A DNA stretch of 15,673 nucleotides from Devosiaceae bacterium (GCA_021648585.1 JAKISM010000040.1:1-15673), one strand, 5' to 3'. Numbered from the stretch's first letter, positions 1 to 6,837 are shown. Translations and numbers: made by a program. Notes: a model not told the origin generated them from the sequence alone.

Positions 1-496
1 ACTGTGGGGAATTGGGGGCAACTCTTTGGGTTGCAAACATAAAGCGCAATTCATCATAAAATGCTCGTGCGTCTTGCTCGTCATTAAAATAACCACCCTT
101 AAAGCCCCAATATGTCCAAGTGCCAACAAGCCTATCAAAAACCTGCGTGGCTTTTGTTTCAGAGCCATAGCGCTCATCTTGTGGGAGTTTTGCTAATGCT
201 GTCTCATCTGGCACAGAGCGCCAAAGCCAAGAGGGCACGTCATTTTCTTCAATCTTTTTAACAGCTGCCGGAACGCCAGCTTTTCTAAAATATTTTTGTG
301 CAATAATATCAGCGGCAACTTGCGACCAATTAGCGGGGACCGAAATATCATCCAATTTGAATACTATTGAGCCATCAGGGTTACGTATTTCGCTAGAAGT
401 GTTGCGAAATTCAATACCATCATAGGCGTTATCGATATTATTCTCATTAATGGCAGCTGCTTGCTTAACCTTAGTAAAGTGACGCTCAATGCGCAT
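1..496 (-). CDS. nrdJ: Class II (B12-dependent) ribonucleotide reductase, N-terminal part
   Basis: Reduces ribonucleoside di- or triphosphates to deoxyribonucleotides using adenosylcobalamin, supplying DNA precursors without needing oxygen. Only the first 165 codons are in the window; the gene runs off the left edge. The protein starts MRIERHFTKV and contains stretches typical of the long alphaproteobacterial NrdJ: SEIRNPDGSIVFKLDDI, WSQVAADIIAQKYFRKAGVP, VPSWLWRS, a TWTYWGFKGGYF segment and FATQRVAPNSPQ just before the edge. The catalytic cysteines and most of the barrel lie outside the window. The ATG at 496-494 is chosen because GGGG (510-507) sits 10 nt upstream and the family begins with MRIER. 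Two NrdR-like boxes and a promoter lie about 490 bp upstream, so the leader is long. Identification is from remembered family sequence and is firm. Confidence 0.93.
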   Translation of the reverse strand, partial: MRIERHFTKVKQAAAINENNIDNAYDGIEFRNTSSEIRNPDGSIVFKLDDISVPANWSQVAADIIAQKYFRKAGVPAAVKKIEENDVPSWLWRSVPDETALAKLPQDERYGSETKATQVFDRLVGTWTYWGFKGGYFNDEQDARAFYDELRFMFATQRVAPNSPQ

Positions 497-821
497 TATT
501 CATATTCCCCAAGTTAGCGGGTGACTTAACACCCTTAAGCCATAAAAATGGCATTATTATATCAAAAAAAATAAACTTTAAGCCAGACTCTATATTTGAG
601 TATGGTTTAAATCGACGACAACTAAATATCTTCTTGAAGCAGAAAACCTGCTCGAAAAACAGTTTTCTAAATAGATAGGCACCCCAAAAATAATTACTCA
701 AAACAATTTTGCATTTTACCTTAGGCTTACCCCTTAGGAAAAATACGTATTCTTTAATATCCCTCAACGACTCAATATTAACCACTTGCCACCAAACCAG
801 TGGGCAAAAATACTCATTTTG

Positions 822-884
822 CTTGAAATGCATTTTATGCGGCATGAAACACGCACTTTGCTGCATGAAATATGTCTTTTGCAA
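822..884. repeat. Three imperfect 21-bp direct repeats in the nrdJ leader
   Basis: Units at 822-842, 843-863 and 864-884. Each begins c(a/t)TGAAA and has TTTTGC- or CTTTGC-like bases near its end. The units differ from one another at several positions, so they are diverged. Because the period is a multiple of three, the repeat keeps reading frames open on both strands, which probably accounts for part of the long non-coding-looking open frames here. Function unknown. Confidence 0.6.
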
Positions 885-986
885 AAAACACCTTCTCTTG
901 AACGTTTGAAAGAGAAATCGCTCTACGTAACTATTAAATAATTGCCTGATTTTAAGTTTTTGGTCAACTGCAATATTTATCAAAAA

Positions 987-1002
987 AATCTACCTCTAGT
1001 GT
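987..1002 (-). promoter_or_regulatory. NrdR-like box 1
   Basis: Reads ACACTAGAGGTAGATT on the minus strand, about 11 of 16 matches to the NrdR consensus acaCwAtATaTwGtgt, with the ACACTA half well kept. It covers the predicted -10 element. NrdR is the ATP/dATP-sensing repressor of ribonucleotide reductase genes, which fits the downstream nrdJ. Confidence 0.6.
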
Positions 1003-1014
1003 TATTTGCGTCAA
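987..1014 (-). promoter_or_regulatory. Predicted nrdJ promoter
   Basis: On the minus strand TTGACG (1014-1009) is followed after 16 bp by TAGATT (992-987), a good -35 and a fair -10 element. Transcription would start near 980, giving nrdJ a leader of about 480 nt. The -10 element lies inside one NrdR-like box and the -35 is bordered by the other, a layout suited to repression. Inferred from sequence only. Confidence 0.5.
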
Positions 1015-1017
1015 CTA

Positions 1018-1033
1018 TTACTAAATCTAGTGT
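1018..1033 (-). promoter_or_regulatory. NrdR-like box 2
   Basis: Reads ACACTAGATTTAGTAA on the minus strand, about 12 of 16 matches to the NrdR consensus. It begins exactly 31 bp from box 1, about three helical turns, the paired arrangement typical of NrdR sites. It lies just upstream of the predicted -35 element. Confidence 0.65.
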
Positions 1034-1313
1034 ATAAAGTGTGAAGATTGGGGAAAACTATTTTTATTATTTATATAAAAAATTTTATAGTTCTATTTTT
1101 TTGAACATGTTGATTTTGATCTTTTACAATTAGGTTTTAAGCTAAACCTGCGATTTTATTTAGTTCTTTGGCTAAAAGCCTCTCAATATTGCAATAATAT
1201 TAATAGGTATTTTGGTGCGAATCCCAATGGGGTGCGTGCTATCTATCTTTATTATTATGTCAAGCGCATTATTTTGAATATATTTTTTGAGTTATGTAAA
1301 AGCGTAAAAACCA

Positions 1314-1898
1314 ATGTCACAAGAATCACAGGAAAAACCAAAAGAAGCAAAAGACCTTTCAGTTTTGGTAATTGAGCCAAATAGCGAAATGCAACGCTTA
1401 TTGCGAGGTATTCTTGCAAGTTGCGCTATTAGAGATATTAGGGTGCATAATAATTCTGAAAGAGCGGCTAATTCAATATTATCACATCCTCCTGATATTA
1501 TTTTGTTAGAATGGGAAGTAAAACCTTTTGATGGGGCAGCATTCTTGAAAATGATTCGCAATAAAAATATGTATCCTGTGTGTCTTGTGCCAATAATTAT
1601 CATGCTTTCTGAAGCACGCCAATGCTGGGTTGAAAAAGCTATTAAGCTAGGCGCTCACGCAGTAATTGCAAAACCAATCTCACCTGCTGCAATTTTGGCC
1701 AGAATTAAATGGATACTTGCAGGACATAGGCAATTACGATTAGAGGGTAATTGTTATGTAATCGAGGGGACAAAAGAAAGGCTGGAGATCGAAGAGGATC
1801 GGCAAAAGCAAATGGATAGTGCTAGAGAATATCAAGCAAGTCAATTTGCTGAAATGATGTCCATTCAAAGTGATATAGATAAATTATTGCAGGGGTAA
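1314..1898 (+). CDS. CheY-like receiver-domain protein lacking the phospho-acceptor Asp
   Basis: A 194-residue protein with one receiver fold (about residues 15-132) and a charged, probably helical tail (about 133-194). There is no DNA-binding domain. Receiver landmarks are present: VLVIEPN at the first strand, ILLEWEVKPFDG around the phosphorylation site, a Ser at 99 in place of the switch Thr/Ser, and AKPIS with the conserved Lys 120. However, the phospho-acceptor Asp is Glu 66 and the acidic pair that binds magnesium is Glu 21-Pro 22. Ordinary phosphorylation therefore looks unlikely. Asp-to-Glu is the classic substitution that can mimic a phosphorylated state, although whether it does so here is unknown. 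It is divergent from nrdJ. The ATG at 1314 has no clear Shine-Dalgarno. A hairpin (1901-1905/1910-1914) follows the stop but has no T-run. Confidence 0.82.
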   Translation: MSQESQEKPKEAKDLSVLVIEPNSEMQRLLRGILASCAIRDIRVHNNSERAANSILSHPPDIILLEWEVKPFDGAAFLKMIRNKNMYPVCLVPIIIMLSEARQCWVEKAIKLGAHAVIAKPISPAAILARIKWILAGHRQLRLEGNCYVIEGTKERLEIEEDRQKQMDSAREYQASQFAEMMSIQSDIDKLLQG

Positions 1899-1900
1899 AC

Positions 1901-1914
1901 AGCGCAAAAGCGCT
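1901..1914 (+). other. Small hairpin after the receiver gene
   Basis: AGCGC, four A, GCGCT, starting 2 nt after the TAA stop. There is no T-tract after it, so it is not a convincing intrinsic terminator; it could protect the mRNA end. Confidence 0.35.
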
Positions 1915-2051
1915 AGCAAACTCTCCTCTTCATTAAATCTAATTATTATAAATAATATACAGCAATTCATCGTTTCAAGTTGTGCTTTTATCAAACACTA
2001 TGTTACAGGCAATATAGTTCTATTTGCTTTTAACTATGTGAGGCTAATTAA

Positions 2052-2435
2052 ATGAAACAATTATTCGCTGAATTATTTATCTGGTGGCATAAACAGACAT
2101 TGGGCATGCGCTTGCAGACATGGCTTAATGGAAAATATGTCGGCTCTGATGAGGCAGGTAATCGCTATTACCTACATAAAAAGAATAAAAAGCGTTGGGT
2201 AATATATAATGGCCCAGTTGAAGCATCGGCGATTGAGCCTGGATGGCACGGCTGGATACATTATCGAACTGATATTTTACCTGATAACGACGATTATCAA
2301 CCCTATGATTGGCAAAAACCGCATCGCTCAAACATGACAGGTACAAAAGATGCCTATCGCCCTAAAGGAAGCTTATTAAAATCTGGTGAGCGTCAATCTG
2401 TAAGCTCTGATTATGATGCTTGGAAGCCAAAATAG
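2052..2435 (+). CDS. NDUFA12-family NADH:ubiquinone oxidoreductase accessory subunit
   Basis: A 127-residue homologue of the mitochondrial complex I accessory subunit NDUFA12 (B17.2), found in alphaproteobacteria as a supernumerary subunit of the respiratory NADH dehydrogenase on the cytoplasmic side of the inner membrane. Recognisable blocks are the opening WWHKQTLGMRLQTWLNGKYVGSDE region (residues about 11-34), GNRYYLHK, RRW-like RWVIYNGPVEASAIEPGWHGW, and a C-terminal stretch with KPH and a run on YRPKGSL. The length is normal for bacterial members. GTGAGG lies about 10 nt upstream of the ATG, supporting the start. The DUF2155 gene starts 21 bp downstream, and this pairing recurs in alphaproteobacteria, so the two are probably co-transcribed. 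The function is inferred from the family. Confidence 0.9.
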   Translation: MKQLFAELFIWWHKQTLGMRLQTWLNGKYVGSDEAGNRYYLHKKNKKRWVIYNGPVEASAIEPGWHGWIHYRTDILPDNDDYQPYDWQKPHRSNMTGTKDAYRPKGSLLKSGERQSVSSDYDAWKPK

Positions 2436-2456
2436 TTAAAAAAGTAAATTATATTT

Positions 2457-2858
2457 ATGAAAAAAATATCCTCAATTACCGCTTCAATTTTTATTTGGCT
2501 TATTCTATCTAGCTCAGCTATTGCAGAAACAATAAGCAATCCTGTTGCAGCCTTTGCGGGTTTAGATAAAATAACAGGCCGCCTTACTAATTTTGATGTT
2601 TATATTGGTGAAACTGTGCAATTTGGCGCATTGCAATTAACTTTGCGTGCTTGTCATTCTCGCTCAGCAACGCAACAACAACAAACCACCGCTTTTATTG
2701 AGGTTGATCAAGTGGATCTTCGTGGAGATATTAATCGTATTTTTACTGGCTGGATGTTTGCCGATAGTCCTGCGCTAAACGCCATTGATCATGCCGTTTA
2801 TGATATTTGGCTAGAGGAATGTAAAATATCAAGCGATGTGCCACCACCTGAAAGTTGA
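2457..2858 (+). CDS. DUF2155-domain exported protein
   Basis: A 133-residue protein with an N-terminal signal peptide: two Lys, a hydrophobic stretch (about 8-20) and a likely cut after SSSAIA-E (about residue 23). The mature part matches DUF2155 in TGRLTNFDVYIGE, the LRACHSR segment and the terminal IDHAVYDIWLEECK motif. The two Cys (in RACHS and EECK) could pair in the periplasm. Its biochemical role is not established. There is no clear ribosome-binding site, so translation may be coupled to the NDUFA12 gene 21 bp upstream. Its last 61 bp overlap antisense with the end of aat. Both C-termini look family-typical, so the overlap appears genuine. Identity as DUF2155 is firm, function open. 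Confidence 0.88.
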   Translation: MKKISSITASIFIWLILSSSAIAETISNPVAAFAGLDKITGRLTNFDVYIGETVQFGALQLTLRACHSRSATQQQQTTAFIEVDQVDLRGDINRIFTGWMFADSPALNAIDHAVYDIWLEECKISSDVPPPES

Positions 2859-3469
2859 TAAAAATCGCCACTGGTTTTGAGCGCTTTTGATAATAATTCT
2901 TCGTATTCTTCTCGTGTGATTTCAACGCCGCCCATTGAGCGAAGGTGAGGGGTGATAAATTGCGTGTCGAGCAAACTATATCCACCGACTTTTAGCCTAT
3001 TAACTAAAGAGGCGAGGGCAATTTTTGATGCATTGCTCGTTTTGTGAAACATGCTTTCGCCAAAAAACGCTGAACCAAGAGAAAGCCCATATAAGCCGCC
3101 AACTAACTTATCATTCTGGTAAACTTCAACACTATGACAAATTTTACGTTCAAATAATTCACTATAAAGATCGATAATTGTTTGGTTTATCCAAGTGCTA
3201 TCTCTATCACTGCCATAGGTTGCGCAAGCTTTAATTATTGCCTCAAAATCATTATCAATTAAGATTTTGAAATTATTCTTGGCAATGCTCTTTTGCAAAG
3301 ATTTAGAAATATGAAAATCCTCAAGAGGAATAATACCTCTCATTTCAGGTGACACCCAAAAAACATCGGGATTATTTGCTGATTCGGACATTGGAAAAAT
3401 GCCAGCCATATAGGCTCGAACTATTAAATCAGGGGTAAGTTCGACATCAAATATTTCATCATTTTTCAT
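2798..3469 (-). CDS. aat: Leucyl/phenylalanyl-tRNA--protein transferase
   Basis: Transfers Leu or Phe from aminoacyl-tRNA to proteins with N-terminal Lys or Arg, marking them for ClpS/ClpAP degradation (N-end rule); cytoplasmic. The 223 residues are the usual family length. Motifs: LTPDLIVRAYMAGIFPMS near the N-terminus, FWVSPEMRGIIPL, TWINQTIIDLY, SVEVYQNDKLVGGLYGLSLG, FFGESMF with the following SNASKIAL, and LLDTQFITPHLRSMGG. The start ATG lies 4 nt after the accC stop, with no separate Shine-Dalgarno, so it is probably translated by coupling in the accB-accC-aat unit. The 3' end runs 61 bp into the opposite-strand DUF2155 gene. A 6-bp inverted repeat (2776-2781/2795-2800) with a short inner stem overlaps the stop codon but has no T-run. 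Confidence 0.95.
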   Translation of the reverse strand: MKNDEIFDVELTPDLIVRAYMAGIFPMSESANNPDVFWVSPEMRGIIPLEDFHISKSLQKSIAKNNFKILIDNDFEAIIKACATYGSDRDSTWINQTIIDLYSELFERKICHSVEVYQNDKLVGGLYGLSLGSAFFGESMFHKTSNASKIALASLVNRLKVGGYSLLDTQFITPHLRSMGGVEITREEYEELLSKALKTSGDFYQLSGGGTSLDILHSSSQIS

Positions 3470-3473
3470 AAGA

Positions 3474-4817
3474 TTATTCAGTTTTAGCTAAAAACTTCTC
3501 TAACCAGTGAATATCATAATTCCCAGAAATAATGTCAGGTTCTTCAATTAGGCGCTGAAATAAGGGTAGGGTGGTTTTTACACCAGAAACCACAAATTCA
3601 TCAAGCGCACGGCGTAAGCGCATTAAACATTCGGGACGATTTTTCCCATGCACAATTAATTTGCCAATTAAACTATCATAATAGGGCGGAATTCTATATC
3701 CCTGATAAACAGCGGCATCAACCCTAACACCAACACCGCCAGCAGGGTGATAATGTTCAATTAAACCGGGTGAGGGCATAAATGTTTGCGGGTCTTCTGC
3801 ATTAATGCGAACTTCAATTGCATGCCCCCAAAAAGAAACATCACTTTGTTTTATGGCCAGAGTATCGCCAAAAGCCACACGAATTTGTTCATAAACAATA
3901 TCAATATTAGTAATGCGTTCCGATATTGGATGTTCAACTTGAATACGAGTATTCATTTCAATGAAGTAAAACTCGTCATTTTCATATAGGAACTCAAAAG
4001 TTCCAGCACCTGAATATTTTAGATCGCGCACAGCTTTTGCACAAATTTCACCAATATCACTAGCTTGTTTATCAGTAAGACAAAAGGCAACCGCTTCTTC
4101 CCATACTTTTTGATGTCGGCGCTGCAATGAGCAATCTCTTGTTCCTAAATGGATACCATTGCCTTTACCATCACCAATAACTTGAATTTCAATGTGGCGT
4201 GGTTTGCCTAAATATTTTTCAAGGTAAACAGCATCATCACCAAAAGCTGCTTTTGCTTCTGAGCGAGCAGTTGACAAAGCCATGCCCATTTCGCTCTCAT
4301 CTTTGGCGAGTTTCATGCCACGTCCACCGCCACCAGATGCAGCTTTTACAAGAACTGGATAACCAATTTCTTTAGCAACTTCTTTAGCTTCGCTTTCAGT
4401 TTTTACTTCACCCTTTGATCCAGGAACACAAGGAATACCAAGTTTTAGTGCAGTTTTTTTAGCCTCAATCTTATCGCCCATAATTGCAATATGATCAGCT
4501 GATGGGCCAATGAATGCAATTTTATGCTCCTCTAATATCTGAGCAAAGCGAGAGTTTTCTGATAAAAAACCATATCCTGGATGCACTGCATCTGCGCCAG
4601 TTATTTCACAAGCAGCAAGAATTGATGGGATATTTAGATAGCTTTCAGAGGCAGGATTTGGGCCAATGCACACACTTTCATCAGCAAGCTTTACGTGCAT
4701 TGCATCTGCATCAACTACTGAATGAACTGCAACTGTCTGAATGCCAAGCTCTTTACACGCTCTAAGTATTCTTAGAGCTATTTCTCCGCGATTAGCGATT
4801 AGTACTTTGGAGAACAT
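3474..4817 (-). CDS. accC: Acetyl-CoA carboxylase, biotin carboxylase subunit
   Basis: Carboxylates the biotin on BCCP using ATP and bicarbonate, the first half-reaction of malonyl-CoA formation for fatty-acid synthesis; cytoplasmic. The 447 residues match the stand-alone bacterial subunit. Seen in order: SKVLIANRGEIALRILRAC (N-terminal domain), HPGYGFLSEN, the ATP-grasp region with MGDKIEAKKTA, the glycine-rich loop KAASGGGGRGMK, RHIEIQVIGD, LGTRDCSLQRRHQKV, the metal/catalytic FIEMNTRIQVEHP and the C-terminal HAIEVRINAEDP. Where many homologues have RLQVEHPVTE, this one has RIQVEHPISE, a conservative change. AGGAG with a 7-nt spacer precedes the ATG and overlaps the accB stop (4829-4827), which marks tight coupling of the two subunits. 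Confidence 0.97.
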   Translation of the reverse strand: MFSKVLIANRGEIALRILRACKELGIQTVAVHSVVDADAMHVKLADESVCIGPNPASESYLNIPSILAACEITGADAVHPGYGFLSENSRFAQILEEHKIAFIGPSADHIAIMGDKIEAKKTALKLGIPCVPGSKGEVKTESEAKEVAKEIGYPVLVKAASGGGGRGMKLAKDESEMGMALSTARSEAKAAFGDDAVYLEKYLGKPRHIEIQVIGDGKGNGIHLGTRDCSLQRRHQKVWEEAVAFCLTDKQASDIGEICAKAVRDLKYSGAGTFEFLYENDEFYFIEMNTRIQVEHPISERITNIDIVYEQIRVAFGDTLAIKQSDVSFWGHAIEVRINAEDPQTFMPSPGLIEHYHPAGGVGVRVDAAVYQGYRIPPYYDSLIGKLIVHGKNRPECLMRLRRALDEFVVSGVKTTLPLFQRLIEEPDIISGNYDIHWLEKFLAKTE

Positions 4818-4826
4818 TTTTTTCTC

Positions 4827-5312
4827 CTATTCAATAACAATAAGTGGTTCACCAAACTCAACAGGTTGAGAATCTTCGACAACTATTCTTTTAACTGTAC
4901 CAGATTTATGTGCTGGGATTTGGTTCATGGTTTTCATAGCTTCAATAATTAATAATGTTTGCCCCTCATTAACACTCATACCAACTTTAACAAAAGATGT
5001 TGCGCCGGGTTCTGGAGCTAAATATGCAGTTCCAACCATTGGTGATAACAAAGCATTTGGGTTAGCTGAAAGGTCATCTTCAGCAACAGGTGCAACCTCA
5101 ATTTTTGATGCGCTTGTTACTTGCGGTGCTGCTTGGGAGGCAACAGGTGCCGCAATTTGCGGGGCTGCTTGCACTACTTCATTTGCAAATGAGCGTGTTA
5201 CTCTAATGCGAAATTCTTCTCGCTCAATTTCAATTTCTGCTAAATCTTGCTCATTAAGTAACTCAGCTATTACTTTAATAAGGTCCTGATCTACCTTTGA
5301 ATTTTTTGTCAT
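4827..5312 (-). CDS. accB: Acetyl-CoA carboxylase, biotin carboxyl carrier protein
   Basis: Carries biotin between the biotin carboxylase and the carboxyltransferase in fatty-acid synthesis. Of 161 residues, the N-terminal part (about 1-40) is charged, followed by an Ala/Pro/Gln-rich linker (about 44-80), then the biotinyl domain (about 85-161). The domain has SPMVGTAYLAPEPGA, VNEGQTLLIIEAMK and TMNQIPAHKSG, so the biotin attaches at about Lys 127 in the EAMKTMN motif; the Thr after the Lys is common in alphaproteobacteria. The start ATG at 5312 is preceded by AAGGCG about 10 nt upstream, a moderate ribosome-binding site. The accC start is 9 bp after the stop; aroQ ends 61 bp before the start. 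Confidence 0.96.
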   Translation of the reverse strand: MTKNSKVDQDLIKVIAELLNEQDLAEIEIEREEFRIRVTRSFANEVVQAAPQIAAPVASQAAPQVTSASKIEVAPVAEDDLSANPNALLSPMVGTAYLAPEPGATSFVKVGMSVNEGQTLLIIEAMKTMNQIPAHKSGTVKRIVVEDSQPVEFGEPLIVIE

Positions 5313-5373
5313 ATTCTACGCCTTTAATATTTCCCTAAACTATAGAGATTGTATATTTTTTGATTTATTTTTG

Positions 5374-5808
5374 TTATAATTGCTCAATTAGCGCCTCTAG
5401 CGCAAGCAAATAACCTTTTGTCCCCAACCCACAAATGATACCATTTGCAACAGCAGACACGTACGAGTGATGCCTAAATTCTTCTCGCTTAAAAATATTT
5501 GAAATGTGAACTTCTATAATAGGAAGTTCAACCGATATTAAAGCATCACGAATTGCGATAGATGTATGAGAATAAGCTGCAGGATTTATTATAATCCCAT
5601 CAAATTTTTCTTTAGCCCCTTGTATATAATCAACTAATTCGCCTTCGCTATTAGATTGTAAAAAATCAACCTCTAAGCCAAGTGATGTAGCTTTTTTTAT
5701 ACATAGTTGTTCTATATCGCCAAGCGTTTGTGAACCATAGGTTTCAGGCTCACGAGTACCAAGCATATTTAGATTTGGCCCATTTAATATAAGGATTTTT
5801 TTTGCCAT
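5374..5808 (-). CDS. aroQ: Type II 3-dehydroquinate dehydratase
   Basis: Converts 3-dehydroquinate to 3-dehydroshikimate, the third step of the shikimate route to aromatic amino acids. The 144-residue length and sequence are those of the type II dodecameric enzyme. The active-site set is complete: ILNGPNLNMLGTREPETYG gives Arg 19 and the catalytic Tyr 24, INPAAYSHTS gives Asn 75 and His 81, EVHISN gives His 101, and FRHHSYVS gives Arg 112. The start is at a MAKKILILNGPN opening, normal for the family. Only a weak GGGT lies upstream of the ATG. It sits between dsb (85 bp upstream) and accB (61 bp downstream), all on the same strand, so it is probably part of one transcript. Confidence 0.96.
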   Translation of the reverse strand: MAKKILILNGPNLNMLGTREPETYGSQTLGDIEQLCIKKATSLGLEVDFLQSNSEGELVDYIQGAKEKFDGIIINPAAYSHTSIAIRDALISVELPIIEVHISNIFKREEFRHHSYVSAVANGIICGLGTKGYLLALEALIEQL

Positions 5809-5893
5809 TTTTTACCCAAGAGAAAAGAGATTTATGAACATCTATACTATAAGATAAAAAAAGGCAAAGATATGCATAAAATCAAATCAATTT

Positions 5894-6730
5894 TTAACAG
5901 TTAGCTTTGCCGCATTCACGCATATTTTCTATGCGATAACGTAATTCTTCGACATCAACTGCACCGGGTAATATTTCCTCACCAATAATAAAGGCTGGAG
6001 TTCCATTTATAGATAAAGCCTCTGCAATAGTATAAGATTTTTTAATTATCTCATCAATTTCAGGTTTTTTAGCTTCTAGCTCCAATTCTATGAAATTAAT
6101 ATTCATCTCAAGAGAAACCTTTCGTGCTTTTTCAATAGTTACACGCTCTCGTCCAGTAAATAGAGCCTTATGAAATGCCCAATAATCATGCCCAAGCCGC
6201 TCAATTGCAATAGAAAGGCGTGCGACATCAACTGAATCTTGTCCGAGAATTGGGAACTCCTTGATAATAATTTTTAAGTTAGGATCATTGTCTAATAATT
6301 CTGGAATATGGGGCATAACCTGTTTGCAAAATGGACAATTATAATCAAAAAACTCAACTAATGCGACATCACCATCAGGATTTCCAAGAACGATATTGTC
6401 CTCATCATTATAAATTAAATCCTTCATAGCTAGTAAAGCCACACCAGTTCGCTCGACCTCAAGTTGTCGGTTTTCTGCTTGTAATGCACTTGACATGCTT
6501 TCTAAAATACGAGGATTGCTTAATAAATATTGCTCTATCGAAATATTTAATTGCTCTTTATCAATGTTTGAATTTGAAGATTGCTCACCCCGCTCCTCAA
6601 TCATTTCACTTACGATTGAGCGAACCCCAGCCTCATCTAATGGCGCTTCAGGGCGAGTAAACACAAATAATAATAAAGTAATAGCAAGTGCTAACATTGC
6701 GCCATAAAGTATAATGATTGAGCGTTGCAT
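5894..6730 (-). CDS. DsbA-family thiol:disulfide oxidoreductase (Com1/ScsC-like), membrane-anchored
   Basis: Periplasmic thioredoxin-fold protein of 278 residues. Residues 4-25 form one hydrophobic segment with no clear cleavage site, so it is probably anchored in the inner membrane. Residues about 60-100 (IEQYLLSNPRILESMSSAL) resemble the N-terminal helical region of ScsC/Com1-type proteins, which can drive oligomerisation. The thioredoxin-like domain follows: the active site is Cys 132-Pro-Phe-Cys 135 in YNCPFC, and the cis-proline is Pro 245 in NGTPAF. An extra Cys pair (273 and 278) sits at the extreme C-terminus. It either oxidises or isomerises disulfides in envelope proteins; the direction cannot be told from sequence. 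GGAG lies 7 nt before the ATG, and a strong promoter lies about 26 nt upstream of that. It heads the dsb-aroQ-accB-accC-aat cluster. Confidence 0.88.
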   Translation of the reverse strand: MQRSIIILYGAMLALAITLLLFVFTRPEAPLDEAGVRSIVSEMIEERGEQSSNSNIDKEQLNISIEQYLLSNPRILESMSSALQAENRQLEVERTGVALLAMKDLIYNDEDNIVLGNPDGDVALVEFFDYNCPFCKQVMPHIPELLDNDPNLKIIIKEFPILGQDSVDVARLSIAIERLGHDYWAFHKALFTGRERVTIEKARKVSLEMNINFIELELEAKKPEIDEIIKKSYTIAEALSINGTPAFIIGEEILPGAVDVEELRYRIENMRECGKANC

Positions 6731-6762
6731 AGTTTCTCCAAAATAAATTTATTCAAAATAAT

Positions 6763-6790
6763 ATTATAACTATAAAAATATCAGTATCAA
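6763..6790 (-). promoter_or_regulatory. Promoter of the dsb-aroQ-accB-accC-aat cluster
   Basis: On the minus strand TTGATA (6790-6785), 16 bp, then a perfect TATAAT (6768-6763). The predicted transcription start is near 6756, about 26 nt before the dsb ATG. This is the best sigma70-type promoter in the window. Confidence 0.7.
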
Positions 6791-6831
6791 TTATAAATAA
6801 TTAATATTACAAGAAATTCAATCTTATTTCC

Positions 6832-6837
6832 TATAAT
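6832..6837 (+). promoter_or_regulatory. Possible -10 element of the aminotransferase gene
   Basis: A perfect TATAAT 22 bp before the aminotransferase ATG. The best upstream partner, TTACAA at 6807-6812, is a weak -35 with a 19-bp spacer. The surrounding sequence is very AT-rich, so a chance match is possible. Confidence 0.35.

Larger units (their letters stand above)
497..1313. other. Intergenic region between nrdJ and the receiver gene, about 820 bp
   Basis: AT-rich stretch between two divergent genes. It holds the nrdJ promoter with NrdR-like boxes (987-1033), three 21-bp imperfect repeats (822-884) and several small inverted repeats: 519-523/530-534, 539-543/548-552, 638-642/648-652, 786-792/800-807 (one bulge), 1132-1137/1144-1149 and 1170-1173/1177-1180. 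On the minus strand a frame stays open for 165 codons from a TTG at 983 to a stop at 486, overlapping the nrdJ start by 11 nt. Its composition is odd (rich in Phe and Cys, only about nine acidic residues), it has no recognised domain, and its TTG lies upstream of the predicted transcription start. I treat it as probably non-coding. No promoter for the rightward gene could be called with confidence. Confidence 0.6.

Noticed and set aside
709..909. 66-codon Cys-rich frame on the plus strand with CxxC-like spacing
   Set aside because: The Cys pattern comes from the 21-bp repeats, there is no ribosome-binding site, and it lies antisense within the predicted nrdJ leader.
497..980. Cobalamin riboswitch upstream of nrdJ
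   Set aside because: I looked on the minus strand for the conserved B12 box and its partner stems and found no match. A covariance-model search would be decisive.
5863..5911. Inverted repeat between dsb and aroQ as a terminator
   Set aside because: The 7-bp arms are separated by about 35 nt and there is no proper T-run. Read-through into aroQ is more likely.
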